A stretch of 64,000 nt of DNA, taken from the NCBI GenBank assembly GCA_964016875.1, contig OZ024720.1, positions 25,671,742 through 25,735,741 of the forward strand, given 5' to 3'. Origin of the DNA: Fallopia convolvulus (taxonomy: Eukaryota; Streptophyta; Magnoliopsida; Caryophyllales; Polygonaceae). The notes beneath the pieces are model-generated. The model was not told the origin of the DNA. It did not search any database and saw only the letters and a program-made list of their open reading frames with translations. The translations under genes and the position numbers were made by a program. Below are positions 11,704 to 22,141 of the stretch, in pieces (the stretch's first letter is position 1; the number at the start of each line of letters is the position of its first letter).

Positions 11704-13026
11704 GGTACCTACACACATCCAACCAAACAAAAGGGTCCAAGATAAACTCCATACAACTCAACAAAAGCACTCATCAACACACATCAACACATCAACACAA
11801 GGGGAACCCCATACTTAGTCTCTAAACACACATGCATCACAATCCAACATGAATCATCATGGATATCTTCTAACAATGGCTAAGCAAATGATCATACTAC
11901 ATCATGATTAAGCTATAGCCAACAATGAAACACATGAATCCACATGATATCACAAGAAGAGAGCAAAAGCAACATGGATCGACTTCCAACCTATGTCGGG
12001 CCCGACACATCCTCAACCTCGGTCCGACTTGATGGACCGACTTCCACAACTCGGGCCCGACTTACTTGGGAACATCGATCTCGACCTAGTTCATGCTTCG
12101 ACTCTAACCTCAAATCAACCCAAATCACTCTATCATGCACTTAAATTTCAAATTCAACCATCAAACATCCCTAATCGAAGTTCTAAATGGATCCAAGCAT
12201 GCATAAACAACGTTGAAGCTCAATTTCACAAATCATGCAAATCCACCATTGATGCTCAAACTCAAACTCTCAATCAAATATGGAATTACTCAATCTATGC
12301 AATGAAAGCACAAAATCTCCAAGGAAATAGGTAGAGATCGAGTAACACATACCGGATTTGAAGAGTATTGGACTTTTAAACAAACAATCTACTTAGAACT
12401 CAAACTTTCTCAACCTAGATCGAGATGGGGGATGAATAACGAGATTGAACTCGAAATTTCTCTTTGGAATCGGGCTAGGGAGGCCTTTTTGTGATTGGAT
12501 CGAGATGAAGAAAGGGAGAGATGTGTGGATCGAGTATGGTGAGAGGGGGGCCGATTTTGAGAGTGTGAGGGAGATGGGTTGTATTTTGGGAATGGTGGTT
12601 AATATGAAGATGGTAGGTAGGTGGGGGATGGCATTTAATGGGGGAAAGGGACAAATTAGGTCAAAGGGCAAAAATGGCATTCCACCCAGTCCGATCGGGT
12701 CAGACCGACGTCGTGGACCGACGTCCCTGTGTCGGGCCCGACTTACCTGGGATCGAAGTGGGGTGTTCGGGTCACCAATTTTACTCCATCCTCTTGCAAC
12801 TTCTTTCTCCATATTTCCATTTATTTTTTTCACCTCAACTCCTACACAACCTTGAAGAATACACAACACCAAAAATCCACAAAACACTAGATAGAGATTG
12901 GTTAGAGAAAAGCTAGGCTAAACTAAGAAAAATCAAACTAAAATTACGAAAAGAAAGCTACTAGCTCGGGTTGCCTCCCGAGAAGCGCTCGTTTAGAGTC
13001 ACTAGCTTGACTTCCTAACCTCAATC
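11704..13026 (-). other. Spacer where pol would be expected; no RT, RNase H or integrase
   Basis: About 1.3 kb between gag-protease and the ATHILA ORF. No RT box (such as FMDDF), no HHCC zinc finger and no DDE signature in any frame. It contains TCGGGCCCGA at 11996, 12051 and 12732 and a third purine tract near 11805-11818 (sense AAGTATGGGG). ORFs at 12393-12916 look like chance frames. Confidence 0.7.
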
Positions 13027-15969
13027 TCATGGCGGGTGAAACACGGTGAATTGCTCGCCATTGTTGTGCCCATTCCCATTGCCCTCGTACCCATAAAACC
13101 ACCAACGATGGTCTATATAGGCATGGCTCTCCGATCTCGGGCCTCTCTCATCATACTCCTCCAACGAATGAGATTTCTCCTCCTTACTTGCTCCATCATG
13201 TTCCTCTTTTCCTACACCAAAGTTATCCAAAGAATTCCTAGGAGATTCTACCAATTCATCTTTCAAGTCACTAAGGCAAATGTAGGAGTCTCCTAAGTCA
13301 TCTTTCAAATCACTTAAACAAATGTAGGAATCAAAAGTTTGGAAAGAATTGTGGTCATCACCAACATCAAAAGGATATAAGTAAGGATACTCTTCATTTC
13401 TCCTTGGGCTAGCATTGATCCTTGACTCATCTTGTTCCTCAACTTGCTCCAACAACTCCCTTGCTTGTATTTGTTTATTGAACCCTTCATCACTTCTCAA
13501 CACAATGACCTCTCTAGCAACTTCCACTTCTTCTCTTTTTCTCTTGGCACTCTCTTCAAGTTTGAGGATAGCCAAGGCGTCTGGCTCATTCAAAGCCTTT
13601 TTGAAGTGAAAATCGACCTTTTCTTCACCAATCTCAAAGGAAACTTTGCCGTTTTTGACATCAAACCTTGCCCCCGCCGTAGCTAAGAATGGTCTTCCTA
13701 AGATCATTGGGACCAAGGGGTCCTCGTGCATGTCCAAGATCACGAAATCATCGGGAACAAAGTACTTTCCAACTCGCACTGGCACGTCATCCAATATTCC
13801 CTTAGCTTTGATGATGGAACCGTCGGCCATAGTTAGGGACATATCAGCCGGCTCAATTTCACCTAAATTTGCCCTTCTCCAAATACTAGCGGGCATCACC
13901 GAAACCCTTGCCCCAAGGTCACATAAGGCTTGGATGTTTTGAGACCCCACACCAATAGTGATAGCAAACCGACCGGGATCTCCTAGCTTTTGTGGTAACT
14001 CCAAGGTCTTGACCTCATCTTGCATTTCTACAATCGACCTCTTCTTGCTCAAAATCTCCTTTAAAAACTTGGCATAGGATGGCATCTCGCTCAATGCATC
14101 GGTGAACGGGATAGAGATGTTCAAACCTTGCAAGAGTTTGAGGAACCTCTTGAACTTGTTCTCAACAACATCTTTCGGCTTCTTTGAGGGATATGGAAGA
14201 GTTTTTGCACCTTGAATCTTGCTTGGATCAACCTCCTTGGACTTCCCCACTTCACTTGCAACATTTCCTGGTTGGACCGACTTAGGCACCACGTCGGGCC
14301 CGATGTCGTGTATCACGGTCCTGGGACAGAGCTGAGGCAGAGTAGTCGGATCGACATCTGGGTACGTCGGGCCCGACTCACTCTCAACCTCGGTCCGGGG
14401 CAGAGGAGTAAATCTTCCTGCTGGGTCGACTTCAGGGAATGTCGGACCCGACTTGTTGGGTAAGTCGGTCCGGCTCTCTTCATTCTTCTTAGGCATGTGT
14501 GGCTCGGGTAGGTTTCGGCCACTTCTCAATCCAATTGCCCGGACTTTATTTTGATTGTTTTGAGCTCGGGGGTTCTCCTCGGGTCGGCCCGGAAGTCTCC
14601 CATTCTCTCTCGGGGCTTGAGTTGCAATTTGGGCAAATTGATTGTCGACTTGCCTCCTCCATGCACCAAACTCATTGAATTGGGTCCTCATTTCCTTGAA
14701 CCCATCCCTCATCTCTTGAGCCAATGATTGTAGCTCATTGAATCCCGGTGGCCTATATGGTGGTGGTTGCGGCGCCCTTGGCTCGTTTTGGTTGAAGTTG
14801 TTGTTGTAGCCTTGAGCTTGACCGTTGTTCCACCGACCATTACCACCATTGTTGAAGTTGCCTCTTCCACCGAAATTTCCTCGAACATAGTTTGCCTCCT
14901 CAAATTGCTCGGCCAAGTGCACTTGGCTCACATTCGGACAAACTTGTGTAGCATGTGCAAAGGATCCACACTCCTCACAAGCTCTAGCATTTTGCTTGTA
15001 GTAGTAGACTTGTCTCTTAAGCTTGCTCACTTCACCTTCAAGGAATTGGAGCTTCATATCCTTGTCAATGTCTTCTCCCTTTGGATCATATAACTTCCTT
15101 GCACCTTCACCTTGAACTTTCACCTCTTTGCTAGCTTGAATCACCCCATACATGGCCTCATAATCGGATAGCTTGTCAAGTAGCTCCCAAGCTTGATCCG
15201 GTGTCAAGTCTATGAACCCACAATCGGTGTGGAGATTGAGCTTCTCCTTCGTTGCCGGATTGATGCCTTGGAAAAAGATGTCTTGGAGCACATATGGTTG
15301 TTGGCCATGAGTAGGACATTGGCGCAACATCTCCTTGAAACGGTCCCATGCTTCGAAGAGAGGCTCATTCAGACCTTGTTGAAAGCTTGCAATTTTCCTT
15401 CTTAGCTCGGTTGTCTTTGAGGGCGGGAAGAACTTCATCAAGAAAGCATCATGGAGTGCCTTCCAAGTTGTGATCGACCTAGGGGCTTGGCTCTCGAGCC
15501 AATGTGTGGCCTTGCCCCCAAGTGACCACTTGAACGCCTTTAGAAGCACATACTCCAACGTCTCCTCGTCGGTAGAGATCGTCTCACACATGTCCACAAA
15601 GCGTTTGACGTGCTCTATGGGACACTCATGTGGACGGCCCTCGAATTGATCACGCTTGATGAGGGAGATGAATTGCGTCTTGATCTCAAAATTCTTGGCA
15701 ACCTCGGGAAGCACAATAACCGGTTCGGGTACCCTCAACTTCGGATGCATGTATTGGCGTGCATTCCGGGGTAGAGCGTTGAGTTGAGCCTCGGCCCTCA
15801 TCCGTTGCTCCCGTTCTCTTCTTGCCACCGCCTCTTGATTGTCCTTCTCAAGTTGTAATCTAGCCATTTCGTCCCTAAGTCGAGCCAACTCCTCATCACC
15901 ATGGAGAGCTTGATTCTCCATCCTTTTCCTTCTTCGGGCTTCTTTGAGAATACTTTCCGGATCACTCAC
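13027..15969 (-). CDS. Athila-family Gag-protease polyprotein
   Basis: A 980-residue open frame starts about 170 bp inside the 5' LTR. The N-terminus (about 10-65) is a charged coiled coil (EELARLRDEMARLQLEK). A gypsy-type Gag domain covers about 85-260 (FEGRPHECPIEHVKRF, WKALHDAFLMKFFPP). A CX2CX4HX4C zinc knuckle lies near 331-345 (CEECGSFAHATQVC), followed by Gly/Asn-rich RNA-binding sequence. A retropepsin-like domain starts near 670, with ALCDLGARVSVMP as active-site loop; most Athila proteins I recall have DLGAS, so the Arg is odd and may affect activity. The strand IILGRPFLAT-like block follows as MILGRPFLAT. Near 870-900 a 13-14 residue unit (DSYICLSDLKDDL) is duplicated in tandem. 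The linker before the protease contains in-frame copies of the GC palindrome, giving SGPTFPEVDP and SGPTYPDVDP. In family members Gag builds the particle and the protease processes it; pol domains are absent here. Confidence 0.88.
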   Translation of the reverse strand: MSDPESILKEARRRKRMENQALHGDEELARLRDEMARLQLEKDNQEAVARREREQRMRAEAQLNALPRNARQYMHPKLRVPEPVIVLPEVAKNFEIKTQFISLIKRDQFEGRPHECPIEHVKRFVDMCETISTDEETLEYVLLKAFKWSLGGKATHWLESQAPRSITTWKALHDAFLMKFFPPSKTTELRRKIASFQQGLNEPLFEAWDRFKEMLRQCPTHGQQPYVLQDIFFQGINPATKEKLNLHTDCGFIDLTPDQAWELLDKLSDYEAMYGVIQASKEVKVQGEGARKLYDPKGEDIDKDMKLQFLEGEVSKLKRQVYYYKQNARACEECGSFAHATQVCPNVSQVHLAEQFEEANYVRGNFGGRGNFNNGGNGRWNNGQAQGYNNNFNQNEPRAPQPPPYRPPGFNELQSLAQEMRDGFKEMRTQFNEFGAWRRQVDNQFAQIATQAPRENGRLPGRPEENPRAQNNQNKVRAIGLRSGRNLPEPHMPKKNEESRTDLPNKSGPTFPEVDPAGRFTPLPRTEVESESGPTYPDVDPTTLPQLCPRTVIHDIGPDVVPKSVQPGNVASEVGKSKEVDPSKIQGAKTLPYPSKKPKDVVENKFKRFLKLLQGLNISIPFTDALSEMPSYAKFLKEILSKKRSIVEMQDEVKTLELPQKLGDPGRFAITIGVGSQNIQALCDLGARVSVMPASIWRRANLGEIEPADMSLTMADGSIIKAKGILDDVPVRVGKYFVPDDFVILDMHEDPLVPMILGRPFLATAGARFDVKNGKVSFEIGEEKVDFHFKKALNEPDALAILKLEESAKRKREEVEVAREVIVLRSDEGFNKQIQARELLEQVEEQDESRINASPRRNEEYPYLYPFDVGDDHNSFQTFDSYICLSDLKDDLGDSYICLSDLKDELVESPRNSLDNFGVGKEEHDGASKEEKSHSLEEYDERGPRSESHAYIDHRWWFYGYEGNGNGHNNGEQFTVFHPP

Positions 15970-16139
15970 AAACTAAAGCTCAAGTGTTCCTCGGGAGGAA
16001 CGAGCTCGCATACACCTACGAAACAAAGACACAAACCAAAACAAATCAAAAACAAACAAAGGGTTTGGGCTATTCCCTCACCCAAATCACTACCAAAACA
16101 CAAGAAACTCACCAAATTGGCACTCAATGCACTTAGAAT

Positions 16140-16157
16140 TCCCCGGCAACGGCGCCA
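16140..16157 (-). other. Primer binding site, tRNA-Asp type
   Basis: In element orientation the sequence TGGCGCCGTTGCCGGGGA lies a few bases after the 5' LTR. I recognise it as complementary to the 3' end of plant tRNA-Asp and as the PBS used by Athila elements. It fixes the element as minus-oriented. Confidence 0.85.
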
Positions 16158-16163
16158 ATCTTT

Positions 16164-17571
16164 TGATCGCTCACGAATGCGAGGGTCTAGAGATACAATT
16201 TATAACCCGACCCCGTTGTAGCACGTGGTGGGTGTCGAACACTCGGGAAATCTACTCGATTTAGGTGCCTAAACACTAGAAAGCTGGAAAGGAGAACTTA
16301 AAACAAAGGAAAACAAAGAGAACAGTCGGGACCGACACAAGTGTCACGTTGGGCCCGATGTTGGCGACGAAGAGGGAAGTCAGGACCGACGTAGAGCAAG
16401 TCGGGTCCGATGTAGCTGGTTTTGTCGAACTCAAAGATTGAAAGTAGATCTTGGGCTTTTGGGTTCCTTCTCTAGTAGATTAAGGATTTTCCACCCCAAT
16501 TCAAGCAATAAGTGATGATCGGAATAGGATCGAGGTGCTTTCACCCTCGTTCCAACCACTTCTACACATCGATCATTGGGGAAATCCCCTTCGAAGCAAG
16601 GTCTTGAGATGGACAAATGTTCACTTTCGTTACTTTGCCAATCACAAGCCTTGATTCCTTACTTTCATAAGGAATTGTAGCTCTATGTAGAGTGGGTTCC
16701 TAGATCAAGCACTCAAGGCTTATGGAATTGGGGTTTCTAGCCCAACCTAGCTAGAGTTTTCCCCCATAACCCAAGATCAAGGAGATCTACTCCATATGGC
16801 AAACAAAGAAAGCAAACAAATCACAAAGCAAAGCAATCAACATCATGAATCTCAAACCAAAGCCAAATTTCATTCACAAATCAAAAGCAATCCACAAACT
16901 CCAATCCAAGGTTTCCAAATCCACAAAATCAAAACAAGGCAAAGCTAATCTATCAACCAAACCTATCAAATCTCCTTCTCCTATGCCGATTCCCTCTCTT
17001 CTCCTTCTCCTCTCCTTCCTCCTTGCTCTCCAAGTATCCTCTTGAGGGTTTTTGAGAGTTGGTTCCTTGCCAAGTGTGTGGGAACCTCCTCCAATTAGAA
17101 GATAAGAGAGCCTTTATAGATGAGGGGCAAAAGTGGTAGTTTACAATTTCGTGCCTTGGAGCCCAATCCAGCCAGCGACCAACTCGGACCGACACGGAGC
17201 ACCTCGGGCCCGACTTACTGGGCAAGTCGGTCCGAGGTCGAAAAATCATCTCGGGTCCGGCGTTGGTTCCAACTCGATCCGTACCTCGTTCCACCTTCTT
17301 CTTGTTGGCTTTTCTCTTGTTCTTCTTCATGGCTTGCTCCTCTCTTTCCCTCTTAAGCTCGGGCCTTGCTCCATGTTCCGATTCTCCTTCAAAACGATCC
17401 TTGATCCACGCCAAAACGCCTACAAAACACATAAAACGCGCATAGTCTCCGAATCTCATAGAAATACGGGAACTAAGCTAAAAAGGAACAAAACACACAA
17501 GAAAAGGGGAAAAAGAAAAATATTTACAAAGGAAATCATATATAAAAACACCACCAAATAAAGAGACATCA
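16164..17571 (-). repeat. 5' LTR of the young Athila-family element
   Basis: 1408 bp, about 99% identical by eye to 6757-8164. One of its palindromes is mutated (GTTGGGCCCGA near 16350), the other is intact (17204). Followed by the TSD TAGTC at 17572-17576. Confidence 0.92.
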
Positions 17572-17576
17572 TAGTC

Positions 17577-18328
17577 AATGCCACTTCAAACCGAAAGGGT
17601 CGCCTTCCTTTGTTGTGCTATATAGGAGGGTCAAACCTCAGGAGAAGGGGCGCATGATCAGACCCGGATTTTGGCAGATGGCGTACTGAGGCATCAGGCC
17701 AATCCAAGCGCCCACAGGAGTTGACAAAAACCCTGTCTAAACACTTAGCAACATACGTCTGAGTAGTCTTTCACCTAGCCCAAGTAAAGGTAGGCCTTGT
17801 GAAGCCCATGTCAACCATACCAGACTTCTCAACCTAATCAAAGAAAGTATCCGTATCCTCATATAGTAACCCAAAGTCGTCATCTCTCTCCCAACTGTGT
17901 AGAATACAGTTAAAGTCACCTCCCATAAACACAGCCCCAACAATATTGGTCGTAACAGCAGTAATCTCCTCCAAAAACACTTTTCAATCATTTTCATTAG
18001 GAGGAGCATACACAACCAAAAGATTGAACGAGCGAGTTCCTTTCTTGACAAAAGCATGAATGAAACGGTAAAAAACCCGGACCACTAAGAGTTCAATCCG
18101 ATCACCATGCCACAAGAGCCATACACCACCTGCAAACCCAATAGCCTCAAATAGTATTCTATTCGAGAAGTTTAAACGATTACATACCTGAGCGGCCCGC
18201 TCCCCGAAGATTTTAGGTTCAAAGATGGCCAAGACATCAATATTGTGGCACTTCACCATATAACGAATAGACATGCGAAACCCGTCGTTTCCGACTCTGC
18301 AGCAGTTCCATAGGAGGCAATTCATAGG
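17577..18328 (-). pseudogene. LINE ORF2 N-terminus: APE-type endonuclease
   Basis: Starts MNCLLWNC at 18328, 29 bp inside the end of ORF1, as in plant L1 elements. One frame, read through four stop codons, gives FEPKIFGERAA, a GFAGGVWLLWHG block, VVYAPPNEND, the catalytic MGGDFNCILH, GFTRPTFTWAR and the terminal SDHAPLL signature. The stops (after NEND, FFD, WAR and PPI) are single-base nonsense changes. The frame ends at the Athila TSD and continues at 6756. In an active LINE this domain nicks the target DNA. Confidence 0.85.
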
Positions 18329-18356
18329 AATCCTAGGAGGAGGAGGCCAGGGGACC

Positions 18357-19994
18357 CTAATTAGTAGCTTCATCGGTAACCCTGTCACCGTCTTCCCTCA
18401 TGACAACATCACCATTAGTTTCACCCATTTGGTTAACAGGATTTTGGCCCTCCACCAGATTCGATTCAGCTTCCACCGCCATCTCTGAGAGGCCATCCAC
18501 TGCCGACGTCCGACAAGGGAGAGCGCCATTGGTTTCCGATTCCGATTTCTCCTTCTTAGTATCACAACTTGCTTGGGGAGATGACTCCAGAGGATTAGCT
18601 CCAATTTGGTTCACAAATTCATTCGGGTTAGATCTACCAGAAGGATTATGGGCTAAAAAATCGGGCTTGAAAGAAAAACTTTATGTCTCACTTCTAGGTC
18701 TTTTAGAAGGCCCAACCGGTTCCTTGATTAGTGGTCCACCAACCTTTTGGTTATTACTTTTAGTTTGCTTCTTCTTTTGGGCTTTCGCATTTGTTTCTTT
18801 TTCACTGATAGTAAAGTCAACTTTTGGAACAGTAGAAGTCAACGCTTTTGCCTCGATTGTGCCCTTACTTTTCTCATGGGGAACCCCCGAAGATTTCTCG
18901 GAACTCCCCACCGTCGCCATGCCCTTCCCATTCGAGCCGTTATTCTCCTTGGAACCCGAGTTGTAATTATTACCCGTAGGGTTTAGGCAAATCAGATCAC
19001 CGAAGCTTTTTTCCTTTGCTTTTCGGAGGTCGCCGGCATCTCGGAACGTCCATCCAGGGACCGTATGTTCTGCCACCGTCAACTTCAGGGGTGCTAATTT
19101 GATTTTCCATTCACTCTGATGGACCTTTACTATTACCTTGTCTGGCCGCACCTTCCTTGTTGGGTTCCATTGGCACTATACTCATCTTAGAAACAGAGGG
19201 ACACTGAGCTGTGATAAGTCTGTATCAACCACATTTAAAACAAATTGGATGGAGCCCCTCATATTCAAGAAAGAAGCGTCTCCCGTTAATGGTTATGGTT
19301 CACTTCAAAGGTTGCGTAAGATCTACTTTAACACATAGACGAGCATACTTTCCCCTATTAGTGAATAGAGTTCGTGTGTCAACCTTGATCGGTCTTCCTA
19401 TACCGGCCACGATTCTCATCAGAACTTCCTCTTCATAAAGTATCAACTGCAAGTTTGAGACTCTAAGCCAAGCAGGGGAAGTATTGATCTCATCAATTTC
19501 CGGGTCGAAGTTCGGATGCCAAGCCTTGATAATAAGGTAGTGCCCAAACACCGTCAACGGACCACCAGTAAGTGCACGCATATACTCATCTTGGGTGTCG
19601 AACCGGACCACATAGTACCCTTTGGTAGGTCCGCCAAGTATAATCTACCAGATGGCTTCCATAGGTCCTTGAGTTTCTTCTCCATGATGTGGTATGGGAC
19701 GAAACCACCAAGGACTTTGACGATTAACGACAAACGCCACACACCTGCCAACACTTCCAAAACTTTCGTATCAATGGAAATCACAGGGTCGAAGTTGTTT
19801 TCCATAGGGAAAGAGACAACAATTCTTCCGTCCAAGAATTCAGGGGCGAGGCTAGGCCTTTTGAGGCCATCTTCATTGGTCACCATCTCCTTCCAAGTAT
19901 GCCTGGGCAGAGGGTCTGGTGTTTTCCCCAAAGGTAGGTTGTTAGCTATGACTGTATCGCTAGTGGCCGACAAGGTTGGGGTTTCCGGTGACAT
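18357..19994 (-). pseudogene. LINE ORF1: DUF4283 and CCHC zinc-knuckle RNA-binding protein
   Basis: The frame begins at ATG 19994 (MSPETPTLSATSDT). A DUF4283-like domain spans two frames (19994-19554 and 19611-19300): FDPVISIDTKVLEVL, MVRFDTQDEYMRALTGGPL, YLIIKAWHPNFDPE, SPAWLRVSNL. Further on are GLHPICFKCG and ITAQC remnants of a zinc knuckle with a stop inside it (about 19255-19200). The C-terminal part (19151-18357) is Ser/Lys/Thr-rich and poorly conserved. At least one frameshift near 19590 and several stops make it non-functional. In live elements ORF1 coats the LINE RNA. Confidence 0.8.
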
Positions 19995-20035
19995 GGGAGC
20001 GCTTTTAGTGATTTTTACTTGGGCCTTTTATAAAA

Positions 20036-22141
20036 AAAAAAAATTGTTAGGTGACATGAAATACATGATGGCATAGTGGTATGGAGTGAGTGTTTAAGTG
20101 TCAGGATGCATGAGGTTAGGGATAATCCCACCTCTAGCATTTTTCACTTTTCCTCCTTTCTCCATTTTTCTCCATTTTTTGCTAAAAATCTAGGCTAACT
20201 GAAAAATAAAATTTCATATATTTAATTTTTTTTTATTTTCCATCATGTTTGATTTAATCACGTTTATAATTATGAATTTCTTAATAAGAGTAGCTTTGCT
20301 ATTCTAAAGAAATAATTAAATTCTTAAATTTAATATTTTCTTTTATTAAAAATAGCGGCTATAACAATGAATCGAGTTTATCTCCGACAATATTCGTAGT
20401 TACTAGGAAATACTTTTCAAGATCCTAATCACTTACGGGGATCTTCTACAAGATGTCAATAAATCGATCACTCGGAGTCACCCCAATTTCGCCTAGGTCA
20501 TGAGGTGCGTCCTTCCTTCGCAAAACGAGGGGTTGAAAAGGACTCATTCATGTGAACTGCTCATATGCTTCGGCCCAGATGCCTCGTGATGTAGCTCCGC
20601 ACTAGGTTGTTGCTCCACCTCGGTGTTGTGCGTAATTTGGCGTCCCTAGCGGACATTGGGCTCTCCATGTACTCTATGTGGTGTGATCGCGACTTGACCT
20701 TCATGGAACCTTGTGCATCCACGCCCGTCACTGAATTCGGTGCTCCTACGCCCTCCATAGATCCCAACACCCACGCTCCACTGTAGGGATTAACAGCCTC
20801 GTGCCTCACACTCGTGGTGCCCCCACGCCCATCACAAAATTTGGCATTTGCATGCCTTCCGTAGATCTCGGCACCCCGCTCCCCTCATAGGGATCGACCG
20901 TCCCTTGCCGATCGTAGGGTTTGGACAATGGTGCGCGGTTCAGTGTCGACCATCAAGTGGTGGACATGATCCGACACCCCCACTCCCCTTTTAGGGTTTG
21001 ATTTTCCCTTTTCAATCATAGGGTTTGGATGATAGTGTGTGATTCGGTGTCGGGCCATTAGGCGGTGGACGAGATAGGGAGAACGGGTTGGTGGCGACCC
21101 TCCTTTGACAGCTTCTGTCACCACTATGAAATAAGGAGTCCCAACCTTACATCTTGTTAGAGTATGTTTTGAATATTTAACATAATTTCCAAGTAGCACA
21201 GTTGACTTTACTACATTCCCCTCCCAAATAGTGTCAATGGTCGTGAGTTTGACACCCATTTGTTGGAACGCCCATTTATTTCTCATTTTGGGGGTTTTAA
21301 TTACAACTTGGGCCTTATAAATGGGTAGGTCCAATTGTAAATTTACTTGCTTTGTATTTAAGATATTCGATCAGATTATCCAGTTTGATATGAGATATAC
21401 GAATAAGGCATATTCGATTATTTTCGAATCAAATACGGATATCATTTTAGTGAATATTTTTCCCGGATATTTGAGCTGATTAGGCTTATTTGATCGATTA
21501 TCCGATTATAAACACCCCTACTACGGACCCCCCTTCGCCGAGTCGACCACGATCCTATGCAACTTGTTGGGACCCTGATCCTCACCCCCTCCCCCCACTA
21601 TCGAAATTGTGAGCCCTATCCCTAGGCTTGGATGTGTTCGTACGTGCCAACTCTATCGGCTCCGTCAACTCATTCATTACGAAATGATGTCGTTTTGGGC
21701 TCCACAACCGTGAAGAGGTGGTTGGTCGGATCCTCGTCTCCTCATTTTTCGGGAAATTGTTGCTATGCCCCATGGACGGAGCCAAATGTGAGTACAAATT
21801 TCTGGTCCTAGGGAATTTGACTCAAGATGCTCGAAGGCTCCTATGCTTGGACTTGCAAGACTATGGAAGAGAGGGTTTCGCCCGCCTAACCCACCAATAA
21901 CGCTGAAGTCAATATTCGTAATAAGGAGAATTCAACTAATACAAGGGACGGATGTGGTGTATCTTATTTGTAGAAGTGCGGGGGATTAGGGTTTTGTATT
22001 AACCTAGCTTATTCGACGTTTTTCGTATCGTATCATTAGGGTTTTCGTAATATACCCTGGAGGATTTTTGACCTCACACCTTATTCACTTAAATTCGTTT
22101 TCGACAACATTTAGCCACTCGTTTCCACTTAATACTATTTA
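20036..22141. other. Intergenic sequence, no gene recognised
   Basis: 20036-20470 is AT-rich. 20480-21080 is more GC-rich with internal near-repeats (variants of CACGCCC...TCGG...CTCC...TAGGG near 20700, 20760, 20830, 20880 and 20980), possibly an old tandem duplication. 21350-21510 is rich in ATTCGA/TCGAAT words. The ORFs here have no recognisable domain. Confidence 0.5.

Larger units (their letters stand above)
6757..17571 (-). mobile_element. Complete Athila-family LTR retrotransposon lacking pol enzymes
   Basis: The element is 10815 bp and reads right to left: 5' LTR 16164-17571, tRNA-Asp-type primer binding site 16140-16157, gag-protease 15969-13027, a 1.3-kb spacer, ATHILA ORF 11703-9919, a long 3' non-coding region, polypurine tract 8165-8179, and 3' LTR 6757-8164. 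The LTRs are both 1408 bp, begin TGAT and end ATCA, and differ at only about 15 positions by eye (about 1%), so insertion was recent. No RT, RNase H or integrase motif occurs in any frame between the two ORFs. It therefore looks mobilisable only in trans, while keeping two long open frames. Confidence 0.92.
1502..20035 (-). mobile_element. L1-type LINE (non-LTR retrotransposon), old and split by three insertions
   Basis: Read right to left, the pieces keep the order of a plant L1 LINE: ORF1 (19994-18357), ORF2 endonuclease (18328-17577), RT (6756-5912 and 3744-2560), zf-RVT (2321-1956) and RNase H (1960-1502). The Athila element separates endonuclease from RT, a hAT derivative sits inside the RT, and another Athila LTR cuts the RNase H. 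Many in-frame TAG/TGA codons and frameshifts show that it is dead. The 3' end and poly(A) tail are left of the window, so the LINE target-site duplication cannot be tested. The 5' end is near 20000-20035, where A-rich non-coding sequence begins. Confidence 0.85.

Noticed and set aside
11704..13026. Hidden pol in the young Athila spacer
   Set aside because: No RT, RNase H or integrase motif in any frame, and 1.3 kb is too short for pol.
18400..18966. 188-residue plus-strand ORF
   Set aside because: Antisense shadow of LINE ORF1.
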